Of a stretch of 64,000 bases of DNA, positions 1-11,591 are shown piece by piece. The notes under the pieces were generated by a model. That model saw nothing but the letters and a program-made list of their open reading frames with translations, was not told where the DNA came from and ran no database searches. Both the position numbers and the translations under genes were made by a program. Position 1 is the stretch's first letter. Every line of letters starts with the position of its first letter. Source of the stretch: Dillenia suffruticosa (Eukaryota > Streptophyta > Magnoliopsida > Dilleniales > Dilleniaceae); contig JAVTVX010000012.1 in assembly GCA_033439265.1 (NCBI GenBank), positions 11,761,001 to 11,825,000 of the forward strand, in the 5' to 3' direction.

Positions 1-2
1 TC

Positions 3-853
3 ATCCTTTTTCAGTTGGGGACAGTTAGCTTTTATGTGTCCCAATTTCTTGCACTGAAAGCATTTGATCTTCTCTTTCTTTTCTAGCTTTTTGAAGTATG
101 ATTTGTTCTTGTTTCTCCTTCGCACCATAAATTTCTTGAATCTTCTGGCCAGTAGTGTTTCATCTTCTTCATTGTCTTCTTCTCCCGAATTTGAAGTGCT
201 TTCATCACTCTCAACCTTGAAAGCCACTCCTTTGACTTTTTCTTCTTTTTCTTCTTTTCAAGATTCTTGGACTTTTCTATCACTATAACTTTAGGTTCCC
301 AAGACTTTGGCAAGCTCCTCAGAATCTGGTCCACCATATCTTCTTGAGGGACTCCCTTTCCAAGCATCCTTAATTCATTTGTCACCTTATTGAACATTGT
401 TATCATTTCACTGATTGTTTCTCTTTCTTTCATTTTTAAAACTTCATATTCTTGTTTTCGCAATCTGATTTTATTTTTGCGAACTTGATCAGTATCTTTG
501 TAAGTAGTTTCAAGTCTTTCTAAGATTTCTTTTGTTGTGATACATAAGAAAACTCGATTGTATTCATTGATATTTAGGGTAAGGTGAAGAAGATTTATAA
601 CTTTACAGGTAGTTTGATAGGCCTTCTTCTGCTCCATTGTCATGCTCTTTAACTTGATTGGAGCACATAAACCATTAACCTCCTCTATAGGAAATTCAAC
701 ACCTTCTTCGATTATTTCCCAATCATTAAGATCTTGTGCAATTAAGAAATTATATATTCTTTACTTCCAATAGTTGAAATTACTTCCATTAAAGAAGGGT
801 GCACAATTTGTTGAGCATGTTTCTAATGGTATATTTTCTCCATTAATGGCCAT
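3..853 (-). pseudogene. Copia (SIRE-type) gag, broken, runs off the left edge
   Basis: This is the capsid/nucleocapsid part of a Ty1/Copia polyprotein read on the minus strand. The likely start is the ATG at 853-851 (MAINGENIP...), giving 30 residues before an in-frame TAA at 763-761. The same frame then continues to 83 with the typical gag helical region (motifs such as LRSLPKSWE). A frameshift near 90-110 separates it from a CCHC zinc knuckle, CFQCKKLGHIKANC, at the window edge. Protease, integrase and RT should lie to the left of the window. The upstream primer site and LTR at 893-2750 belong to it. The family call rests on the gag style and the long LTR; Copia is certain, SIRE lineage probable. 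Confidence 0.85.
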
Positions 854-892
854 TTGAATCTTTGGTGTTAAGCTATTAGCCTTTTTATCAAC

Positions 893-911
893 ACACCCAC
901 TCTAATATCAA
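893..911 (-). other. Decayed primer-binding site of the left Copia element
   Basis: On the minus strand the bases after the LTR end read TTGATATTAGAG, a mutated form of the TGGTATCAGAGC site complementary to initiator tRNA-Met used by plant Copia elements. It lies between the LTR end and the gag ATG at 853. Confidence 0.65.
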
Positions 912-2750
912 TTGATATTCAACTAAAGGGGGTGAATAGTGAATATAGATATTTAAAAAATTTTTGTAATTAAAAAGGACTTACAATAGAGCTATTTGGA
1001 AATTAAATTGAAAAATAAAGAACACACAGAGCTTTTTATAGTGTTCCACTAAACTAAGTGTACGTCAATTCCCAAACTTTTCCTCAATTTTTCACTATCA
1101 ATTTAATGATATAAAATTGATTGCAGGTTCGAGTTAATCCTTTACAATGTTCCTACCCAACACCATTTTCCAATCTTACATAGATTGGTTCTCTTACACT
1201 AGACCCAAAGTAGGGATATACTCTTTGGTCTTTTGAACACTTAGAATAGGTGAAGAGGAAATGTCAAAGATGAGAGGTTTAAATTTTCAGATTTGACAGA
1301 ATTGATTTCAAACCTAAATACACCGGAAAAGTTAATAAAATGAAAACAGAGTATATTAAATGCTAAGGAATGAGATTGTTCAAAATGTTAATCAAGCATC
1401 TCTATTCTTCATTTCTCTTCTTTGATATTTATTGTAGCATTAAAGAGATCCATTGAAGAGTTGTTGAAGTCGAACGTTGCTCATTAAAGTCCATCATTTA
1501 ATATTCTTCAATAGTACCCATTTTTCACACTGAAGTTCCATTCTCTCATTAGTCAAAAACACATGGACCTGAATTCAAAAATTTAGTATTGTCTTTTTTT
1601 GACTAATTAGGTTGACAAGAGAGTATCTAGGTCGAAAAGAACAAGTATCAAATTAAATAGGTGGACATATACACTTAAATTGGTCGATGTGTTCTGATGT
1701 GTGGACATGATTCTCATGGGCATCGACATATTTTTACTTATGGGTTGACAAGTTCTATCTTCACATCGACACAGTGCTATGTGTAAATAAAATTTGTGGA
1801 TCTCTTCTCAGGAATTGGTCAATGTGTTATGTATGTTGACAAGATTAAAGTACAGATCGATGTATGATTTCTAAAGGGATAACTAATATCAGGTCGACTT
1901 GTTTAGTGTATACATTGACATACCACTACACAGACAAAAATTGGAGGATATGTCTTCTAAAATTGGTCTGTGTTAGGTATGTTGACAAGGTTAAAGTTCA
2001 AGTTGATATGTAATATCTAAGCTATATGTTACATCAGGTGGACACGCTCTAGACTCACATCGGCATGCTTCTTTGCTGGCTTAAAATTGGTGGACATATT
2101 TTTTAAAATTGGTTGATGTGTTCTTTGTGTCGACACGGTTAACATACAGGTCGTTGTGTGCCTTTTAAGAGACAAAGGGAGTAAGTCGACAAGTTGTCAG
2201 TAATGTCGACCTCTTTAGACTTTTGCCTTGACTTGTCGATGAGTGAGAAAGATGGATCATTATACTCAAAAAATTGGTCGACGTGTCATATTAAATTTAT
2301 CCATTCGAGGTCAATAGGTTGATGTGTAATAAAATTCATGTCAACATGCAATATAAGTCGATGTGTTCTAGGGGATTTTGACATATTTTTACTTAGCAAA
2401 TGTATTATATTTGTTTTGTTCAGGTTGAGTATTTGAACGGCCAGGTTAGCCAATGCATGCAAGTTTTGAGTAGGGATGAACTGAGCTGGTCTTTTGATTT
2501 TGCAAATAAATACACGCTGTTTTATTTGATGGATTCATTATTTTGGAAATAGGTGGATATTTGAATGCCTTGCAGTATCTAGGAATACGAAGTGGGGTTC
2601 ACACGTGTTTCGAGGTAACACGACGGTTGTCACGTGCTTGACGAGGGGGTTGGTGCATGACATCCTAATTTCTTCTAAACTAATCTTTCATTAGTCTAAT
2701 CTATTTTGCTCATAATGCACTCACTATTGCTCATCATCAAAACTCAATAT
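912..2750 (-). repeat. 5' LTR of the left SIRE-type Copia element
   Basis: The LTR 3' end (minus strand ...TTCACCCCCTTTAGTTGAATATCA) lies next to the primer site. The LTR 5' start on the minus strand is near 2750, with the TTTTGATGATGA sequence usual for this group. The interior, 1590-2400, is dense in degenerate GTCGAC, GTGGACAT and GTCGATGTG motifs. The stretch 2670-2745 matches 21430-21500 of another LTR in the window. The outer boundary is approximate because a different Copia fragment abuts it. Confidence 0.65.
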
Positions 2751-2751
2751 G

Positions 2752-5112
2752 CCATCATGTACTTACCGTAAGAATTCTAGACATACTAGTGAATTTTACT
2801 ATAAGCTTCATGGCAAAGAACAGGTGTTGAACAAGCTCAAGAATCAATGAACTAGTCAAGCTAACAATGTCATCAAAGAAAATGAAGCTAAAAACAATAA
2901 AAAGGCTGAGTCTCTTGGCATCAATAAGGAAAAGTTGGCAAAGTTGAAGGTTTTATGGGAACTCTTTCATCCTCCTCTTCAAATATTTGTACTTTAGCTC
3001 AAAAAGGTAAATACTTGATCTCTAAAACCTCTAATGCTACAGAGATGGACAAAGGAAATTCATGGGTTCTAGATTTGGAGTAAACAATTAGATAATTAAC
3101 CACCTTCAAATCCTTAAATACTATTTGTCTTATCCTGATTCTTCTAAACAAATTAGCGTTGCTAAAGACAAGACTTTAAATGTTTGTGATCAAGGCGATG
3201 CATATCTTTCACCAATTTTATACCTTAAAAAAGTTCTCAGTGTCCCTAATCTATGTATCAATTTGCTGTTAGTACATAAACTCACTAAATACTTGAATGT
3301 TTTGTCATGTTTGATTGTACCTGTTGTGTTTTTCTTTGCAAGATTTCAGGGAGAATGATTGGATTTGCTAAAGAGAGAGATAGACTATATGTTTTGGAAA
3401 GAAATAAATTTCCAACTACCTATGCTTGTAATTCTCTACATACTCTTTCAGATAATCCTACTGTTGTATGTCCAAATATTGATTAAATAAGGCTCACGCA
3501 TAGTTGACTCGATCATCCATCTTTTCATATAATGAAGCATGTATTTCCCTTTTTGTTTCAACCAATTGACACGAGTACCTTACATTGTAATACTTGTCAG
3601 CTTTCGAAATATCATAGAGTATATTTTCCATTTCAGACTCTCTATATTTCTAGTCCTTGTTCTTTAATACATATAGATGCATGGGGGATTTCTAGAATTC
3701 ATAACATCAATGGTTTTAGATGGTTCTAGATGGTCCTTGCTCGAACTACACTTAATTTTATAGGTTTAAAGTATGTCTTCACAGGATATTTAAACATTCA
3801 AAGAAGCTATAAGTGCTTTCATCTTCCTACAAGAAAAGTGTTTGTGACAAATTGATGTTACCTTCCAAGAATCCATTTCTTATTTCTTGATTCCAAACCC
3901 GTAGTTCCGTTTGATGATAACTCGGTTAATGTTAGAGTTTTTCATTTAATACCACTCTATCTCGATCAATTGTTGAAACTCTCCCACCAAGAGTAGTTTC
4001 TCCAAAGCAGGTCTATTCTCAGCAAAACAAGTTGAATGTCTTTCTTCAGCAAATGCAGTTGGTTGATCCGAATTCTACATCTACACAACTGGTACCTTCC
4101 TTTATCTTTCTCATGTTGAACTGAATTCTTCTTTACCTACTCTTGATTCTTCTAATGTCAATTCTTCTACTATTGACCCTTCTAATGTTAACTGGTCTCT
4201 TGATCATCCCACATCCAAAAGAAAAGGATACTTGTAAATGTACTCGACTCACCATTGCTCATTATCTTTCTTATCATTGCATATCTTCACCATAAAACTT
4301 TTCTAACAACCCTAAATACCTATGAGATTCCTAAGTCTATTGATGTAGCAGTGAGGAACTGAAATTTGTAGTTAGCCATGCAAGAAAAGATGCAAGCATT
4401 TAAAAGAAAAAGGAAAAAAAGAAAAAAGAAAAACCAAACTTGGGATATGGTTCCTAAATCAACGGATGTTAAACCTGTTGGCTACAAGTAGATTTATACC
4501 TAGAAGTATAGGGCCATTGGGATTTTGGAGAGGTATAAGGCAACGCTTGTTGGAAAGGGGTACTCTCAATAGTATGGAATGAATTATCTTGAGACATTTC
4601 TCCCGGTTGCCAAGCTAAATACAATGAGGGTCTTTTAATCTCTAGGAGCTCATTATCATTGCTATTTGCAATAATTTGATGTTAAAAATGTATTTCTGCA
4701 TGAAAATCTTAAAGAGGAGGTTTATATGGATCTTTCACCTGGCTTTCAACATAAACGAGGACTAGATAAGGTGTGTGAACTCAAAAAGGCCTTATATAGT
4801 CTTAAACAATCACCTAGGGCCTGGTTTGAGAATTTTACCAGGGTTGTTTGAAGTATGGGCAACATTCGAAGTTGAGCTAATCATACTCTCTTCGTTAGGC
4901 ATGTTGGACAGCAACTAACAATTTTATTAATCTACGTGGACGACACAATTATGACTCATAATGATTATCAAGAGAAGGCTGCCTTGCAACAAAAGTTAGC
5001 CTCTAAGTTTGAAATGAAAGTTATAGGCAAGCTTTTGAGGTTACCAACTCCAAAAGTGGTATCTCCATTTCCTAAAGGAAATACGTTCTTAATGTACTCA
5101 AGGAGACTAGTC
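2752..5112 (+). pseudogene. Decayed Copia gag-pol remnant
   Basis: Six recognisable pieces occur in order on the plus strand. They are a ruined CCHC knuckle (HTSEFYYKLHG, 2790-2840), a broken protease start (WVLD at ~3066), the protease tail and its SVPNLCINLL motif (3125-3300), the pre-integrase CNTCQLSKYHR motif and integrase start (3532-3729), RT with KALYSLKQSPRAW (4376-4850), and the RT active-site region LLILYVDDT (4920-4960). Most of the integrase core between 3730 and 4020 is missing or unreadable. Stops and frameshifts are frequent. The RT ends near 5112 and I see no LTRs. The lineage is uncertain (Ale/Ivana-like style). Confidence 0.85.
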
Positions 5113-8100
5113 TTCTTGGTGGTCAAAAAACTCCTACTCCTAATAGTCTTCTTGGTGGTCGAACAAAAGGTAAATTTTTCTTACTTATTTCTTAATAGAA
5201 TAATTAATTATCAATTATTTAATGAAGAAATTACATTTTCTAGAGTTTGAAATTCCATACCCTTAGCAATTAGTTTTCAAAAAAATCTTAATCATTATTT
5301 AAATAAGAAATATTTTTATTTCTTGATAAAATAAAAAATAACTTCTTTTCAATAATTTCTTAATAAGATATTCATTTTTTTACTTAACATTATCTTTTTT
5401 TTTTTTTTTTTCGATGACATGAAATTTCTACTTTATCAATTTTCATAATAAGGAAATGCCAATATATGTATTTAATAACATAACCTTGATTGATGATCGA
5501 ACTAATAGAGATATTAAAAATATATCCATTAAAAAAAAAATCAAAACAAAACCTTAGTTGAGCTTTTTTAGGGGAAGGGAATAAAAAAAATGTGGGGTCC
5601 TTCTCTAGAGGAAAGAGATTTAAGATAAAGTGATTCTAGAATGGAAGTGGTTGGAGAGTCTCTTTCGGCAAATTAAAAAGCTGTCCGATGAAAAATTTTA
5701 ATGTGCTACTAATTTTTTTTATTATTTTCTTTTATAAATCATTGGTATTTGTCATTCATCTTTAATCCGACTAAATTAAATTCAAATCCGGTTAAACTCT
5801 TAAAAAGCAAAATTCTCTTGATATTTATTTTTGTTTATACAAAACTCGAATTCTTATTAAAAAAAAAAACTCGAATTCTAAATTTTAATTAAGAAGTTTT
5901 AGTATTCAACTATTAGAGTAACTAGACATTGGACTATTCAACATAGTTAAGGAGATAGTAGTGGTACAAATATTTTTCCTCAACCTGATGATCTCATATT
6001 CAAATATTTGTATAATAAAAAATAAAAAAGAAATATTTAGGCTTTAAGTTAATGGTCCCAGTGGACCTCCCTCCAAGGGCAGACCGTAGAAGTGAACCTA
6101 CCTTTGGAACTATGTTGGGCCTCCAACCAAAAATAAAAAATAAAAAAAAAATAAGAAAAGAACTATGTTGGGCCAACCTCAACCAGGCCGAACCATAAGA
6201 GAACCCAGCTCGAATAATTCAAATGGTTTACTTTTATTTTCAATTCCTTCTTTTTTTATTGGTTCATAATTGACTATTTTTTTTATTAAAAAAAAACCTG
6301 GTTTTTTGTGTGACAGGAGTCAAATTCTCAATACTAACAATAATACAAAAAAGATTTTAAAGTAAAAATTATTTATATTTTTAACTTAATTATAAAAATT
6401 TTTACTTTTTTATTAATAAGCAAATCTCATCTTTGCAGGGACCAAATCCAGTCGAATCTTGTTGGCACTTGAGCTTTACTGCCGTGTACCAGCAAGTTTT
6501 TTTGGCCGGAAAAGCATGCAAAAAAGCTTGCAGTACAAATGAACAATAATTCACCCATTTGTGTTTATTTGTCCCCCAAAAGTCAACCCCTTGATTGAAA
6601 CAACCATTACCCATTTTGCAAAAATGGGTAATAATTCCCCAGTCAACTTTACTTTTCCTCCGTTTTGGTGTTTTTGATGCGTTTCATAAAATTAGCCCTT
6701 CACTTTTTGGAGTCCGCCTACCCCCAAGCTTAAAAAATTCCACCATTAGCCATAGAGGATGCAATCGAAAGACGAGCCCCAAATGAGATTGACAGTTTCT
6801 AAAGAATCAAATTCTACAATGTGGTGACGACACCTCTTCCCCAAGCCAAAAGGAGACCAAAACAAAAGACCACTAGAAGCGAAACCCAAAAGGCAAGAGA
6901 AGCGCCTCACTTCCAAACCCCTAAAGAATCCCTAATTCATCTTCCCAGGGTTTCCAATCTAATAGGAGCATTCCAAGATATAAGTCCGGCAATCTTTCAC
7001 GCTTGGAAAGTCTTAACTCACAAAACACGATAAGGTTCCCAACAAACTGAATTTCTTGGTGGTCTACATCGCACTTCCCATAGAGAATACTATCTTCTTT
7101 GGTGAAGATCGGGAATTGAAAAATAATAGTTAGGAGAGTCAACACCAAAGGGATATCATAGTGTTTGGATTAAATTATTCAACTAATTTAAATACCGATT
7201 GATAAAAACATTAAAAAAGAACGGCATTTATTGGTACAGTAAAGATCGCATCTTCATGGCCAAAGTTGGATACCGCTCGGTGCCTAATGCAGAACTATGA
7301 GCTCTTAGACACGGCCTAATCATGCATGAGATTCGGGTGCCATAAAGCTTCTGGCAGAAATGAACTCTAGGTGCATACTGTAGTTAACAGCTGCAGAAAC
7401 CTAGTCAACAAAAATTGTGAATGTGAGATGAATCATGTCTTCAAGGAGGCCAATCAATAGACGGATCGCCCGGTAGAGACAGGCTATGGTAAACCTTTGG
7501 GGTTGATACCTAATGTAATGGAGATCGGTACCCTTAAGAAGTAGGGACTCTTGTGACCTCTTTTATTTATTATTATTATTCTTTTTCATTATACCTTAAC
7601 ACTTGGTATTTGATTTTTATTTTATTAATTTAAGATTTATGATTAAAAAAATAAACTAACAAACCACTATATTCATAAAATTGAGTTGTAATCCCTTTTA
7701 TAATAAAATAACACTAAAGATATTTTATCAACTATTGATATAGGTATTTGATATTTTTTAAATAAAATTTTAAATTTAAATTTTATATATAATGAAAATA
7801 ACGATCAAAAGAATTTTATTCTTTAAAAATTTCATTCGATTAAAATTTTTTATGGGATATTAATATTTTATTATTGATTAAAAAAAAAAACTGAGATACT
7901 TTAATGGGAAGATGATTAAAGTGGTAAAATGAGTGATTTTAGAGAAGTAAAAGTGCAAAAATGGTCCAATGATTAGAAGCAATAAAAATGGACGGCATCA
8001 TCATTAAACTTATGTAGATGGCAATGATAACCCTATCTTCTTTTCATAAGTCATCAAATCGTGTGTGGGGTCCATGACAATTCCCTCTTGGCTCTTGGTA

Positions 8101-8766
8101 TCAAGAGGTGGGGCCCTATCTGTCATTTCGTAATAATCACCGAATGGATGTTGAGGCTGACAAATTGAGAATCAAATCAAGGGTCTGGATTTTATCTTCA
8201 AAAATAAGCTTCCTGCTGATCCGCATCTTTTAGATGTCCATCGGTGTGTAGGCTAAAATTCATATTGGCATATTAAGCTTTTGGAACATGTGACTCACCG
8301 AAAGTGTTGCCGTTCCATCTTATCCTCTCCGACTCATATTCGAAATTCGAATTCGCAGCTATATTAAACTGTAATTATTCATTGGAAACACCCCCATCCG
8401 AAAATTTATTTCGATTTTTAATTGTGAAAGGTTTCTAATTTTGGAATTTAAAATCAAGTTATAATTTTTAGTGTTTAAAACACACGAATATGACACTGAA
8501 AAGCAAACTCCGAAAACCGGATTTAGTATTCTAGGATAACAAAATTAGTATTATTTTTATTTAGAATATTGAAATTAATTTTTTTTTTCAATTGGTCCAT
8601 TTTTTCTTACCTTTTCATTTTGGATTTAAAAGCTCCATAGATTTTATGTTTATTTTTAATTTGTATAGTGCACGCATTCATCAAAATGAGTTGGCTTTTC
8701 TTTGGAGAAAAAAAAAATGTGAAAGAAGCCATTCATTACATAAGGATGATTTGATAGCCGTAATTC
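5113..8766. other. Unassigned AT-rich intergenic DNA
   Basis: No transposon coding motif is readable here. There are homopolymer runs (5397-5412), a local duplication of ACTCGAATTCT near 5846-5880, and a duplicated GAACTATGTTGGGCC at 6107-6122 and 6160-6174. Two stretches are less AT-rich than their surroundings, 6590-7150 and 7230-7560. The first contains short ORFs on both strands (for example 6921-7148 minus, 75 codons), but none that I recognise. A short direct-repeat-poor AT tract fills 7570-7900. This is the only long part of the window that could be non-transposon DNA. Confidence 0.5.
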
Positions 8767-8799
8767 ATACAAAAATACTTAATAATTTTGATATAATTA

Positions 8800-9030
8800 T
8801 TAAGGGAAATGACCAATATTTGTTGCAAATTTTTCAACGAATAAGTTATTTGTCGCAAATGACCAACGAAAAATAATTTGTCGAAAATATGTGACGAATG
8901 TTTTTCGTTATAAAATTCGTCGCTAATCAAAATTTACAATTCACTTTTAGCAACGAAATTTGCGATGAGCATAGTTTTCAGGGACAAATTTTATGACGAA
9001 TATGCATTTTGCGATGAATATAAATTTTAT
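8800..9030. repeat. Left subterminal repeats of the CACTA element
   Basis: Short degenerate repeats around TTTGTCGC, TTTGCGACGAA and ACGAATTT occur in both orientations (for example near 8848, 8893, 8961, 8993). They match motifs in the right subterminal array at 17840-18510. In the En/Spm family such repeats are the binding sites of the TNPA/TNP1 protein at both element ends. The left array is much shorter and more worn than the right one. Confidence 0.7.
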
Positions 9031-9306
9031 TAACATATTTGGACAAATTTGCTTGCTCATCCAACCTCATCAACAATTAATCATCCAAATCATTTTTAAT
9101 ATCAAATTTAAGCAATCTATACTCATAATTATAACTAACTATTCAATAAGATCAATAAATTAAAAATTTAACAAGAAATCATAATTATAATATCAAACAA
9201 AAAAGCAACATCAAAACTAAATATTAAAATATTAATAACCATACATAATAAAAAAAATCAATATAACAAATATCAAAATGTAACAGTAAAATAACAGTTC
9301 ACAATT

Positions 9307-11204
9307 TCAAGTATGACCTCTACCATCACCATCATCATCATCATTATCATCAAAGAAATCATCACCCTCATCACCATCGCAAACATTATCAGGAGGAGAA
9401 ATAGAAGAGGGAATCTGATTTGGAGCGGAGACTAACTGAAGATGCTGCATGATTAACATTTGTTGTGTGCGGATCTCGTTCATTTCTTGCGTGTGGTTTG
9501 CTTGAAGTTCACTGAATTCCTGATCTCTTTGCAGTAGCAACTCCTTCAAATGGCTCACCTTTTGATTCAATTGATTTATTTCTGCTCTAACTACTGGTGG
9601 GGTGGAAGAAGATGAATCGGCGATTTTGTATGTTCTGCTCAAAGAACCTAGCCCAACTACTCTACCCCCTTTTCGTCCACCAGTCACCTCGAGCCATGTA
9701 TTCATGTTATCAACAGATGGCTCAGATCCGCCAGCATTATCACTAGCACTCGAACTTCTGCATGATAGCTCATCATATTTCTCCTACATTGTCATGAGAA
9801 AAATTAAAATAAATTTACAATAACGTTATAATACAAACACATATAATCTTGATTAGATATATATATATATATATATGAAGGAAAATAAAAAATTTTGTAA
9901 CATAAATCATGAGACCATATCGGATGTAAATTATGAACATTCATATTAATATTGAATAAGTTGAAATTTTAGGAAAAAAAAATAAAAGAGAATCTCTAAC
10001 AAGTAATTCATTAGAAATCAAAGAATCAAGTCAGCAATAAAAATAAACTTGGGAGAGATTAACATAAAGAATTCATCTTCCTACATTGTTATGATATGTT
10101 GAACATAATATGTTCAAATCAACATTGAAAATGTTCATAAAATAATTGGAAAATTTGAAATTACAAACCTTAATTGCTCTAACTCTCTCCCCGCTCCAAG
10201 TCTTGTCTTTTTTCTGAAATGTGCGCGTGAAAGTATCTATGAATGAAGCCTCGGTCCCCATTTCCTTGGCCTAAAATAAAAAAACACTATTAGAAATAAT
10301 GAAATGATTTAAATTAGATAAAAAAATTAGTGTTTGTATAAAATTACCAATCTATTTCTATGTTCACTGATAGTGATCGAGCCTCCCGCATATGTCATAG
10401 ACGATTCCCCTGAATTATAAGCTTGGTTTTTTTTATTCTGCTCACTCCTTTGTTTGCTCTCCTCCGATTCCCAAAAATTCAGAATCCTGCCCCAATTTTG
10501 CTCGGTGATGCAGTTGGACTTTTTTACATGTCTCTTTGCATGATTTAGAACATGTCAGATGTGATCACCACATTTTTTCTTGAAAATCCTTCTGACTTCC
10601 AACTCTTCAGTCTCGTCCCAAGTGAATACTCGCTGCAATGGAAAAAAACCAATAACTTATAAAGCTATTAACTTAATTTCATATATAAACTGATTGGGAT
10701 AACTTATCTTGAATTCGTTCCACCATAGTTCTTTTGTTTCATCCGGAGTGCTTGTGTAAGACATCGAAGCCCCTCCCTAATGATTATTCACTATTCTATT
10801 AAGCTCGTGAATAACATGTACAGAATTTGTAAATCTATCGTAAAGTTTTAAACAAACAATGTTAAATAAATAAGATAGTTAAAAGAAGAATTTATTTTAT
10901 AAATAAAAGAAATAATACATCTATAATTTTAAAATCTAGTACTTACGAATCTCCATAAGGGGCTATTAGCTCTCGATTGTCTTCTCTATCTGCATACGAG
11001 TGTTTCACCGAAGGGACTGGAGAAGGTACATTGCTAGCGATGTGTTGAGAATGCGAAAGGCCTGCAACAGAAGGGGGAGGCGAAGGTACATTGGCGGCAA
11101 GGGAATGAGATTGCGAAGGTGTCGAAGCGGACTGCAATGGTGAAGAGCATGAATTTCCATCAGAATTTCGTCTATGGCCGCCACATTGAAACTGTCAACC
11201 ATAA
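9307..11204 (-). pseudogene. TNP1-like CACTA protein (plant transposase Ptta/En/Spm family)
   Basis: Likely role: DNA-binding accessory protein that binds subterminal repeats. Exons inferred from homology and splice sites on the minus strand are ~11204-10947 (Pro/Ser-rich), 10776-10708 (TKELWWNEFK), 10632-10348 (RVFTWDETEELEVRRIF...), 10270-10169 (GTEASFIDTFTRTFQKK) and 9783-9307. The last exon carries a coiled coil (VRAEINQLNQKVSHLKELL) and an acidic Asp-rich tail. Donors are GTAAGT after 10947, GTAATT after 10348 and GTTTGT after 10169. The donor after 10708 reads ATAAGT and looks mutated. One TGA interrupts the 10632-10348 exon after the CGDHI motif. The family match is strong; the exact first exon is unsure. 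Confidence 0.8.
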
Positions 11205-11591
11205 TATATTTTAAACAAAAATAAAAAATAAAAATTGCATATTCATCATATGCATGATGAAGAACATGAATAAACTTACCATATTTAATTTGATAAATTA
11301 TTTGCGACGAAACAAGATACCAATATGTGAAGAAATTTTCTCTAATGACCTATAGAAAAAAAAAAGATAGCCTATTAACAAATCAAATATATAAATTTAA
11401 GAATGAGACAGTATTGAAAAACAAGAAATTGAGTAACGAAATTTACAAATTATATGTGTCGACTAACTTACCCACTTAAAAAAAATATATTATCATATAT
11501 CAACATAAATATCCGATTTTTATTATATTAAGAGAACAAAACTTACCCGTCATAAAAAATCAAAATCCTTATTGTCATCCTTATCCTCATC

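Noticed and set aside
6921..7148. 75-codon minus-strand ORF as a host gene
   Set aside because: No recognisable domain, no splice context and an overlapping ORF on the other strand; not enough support.
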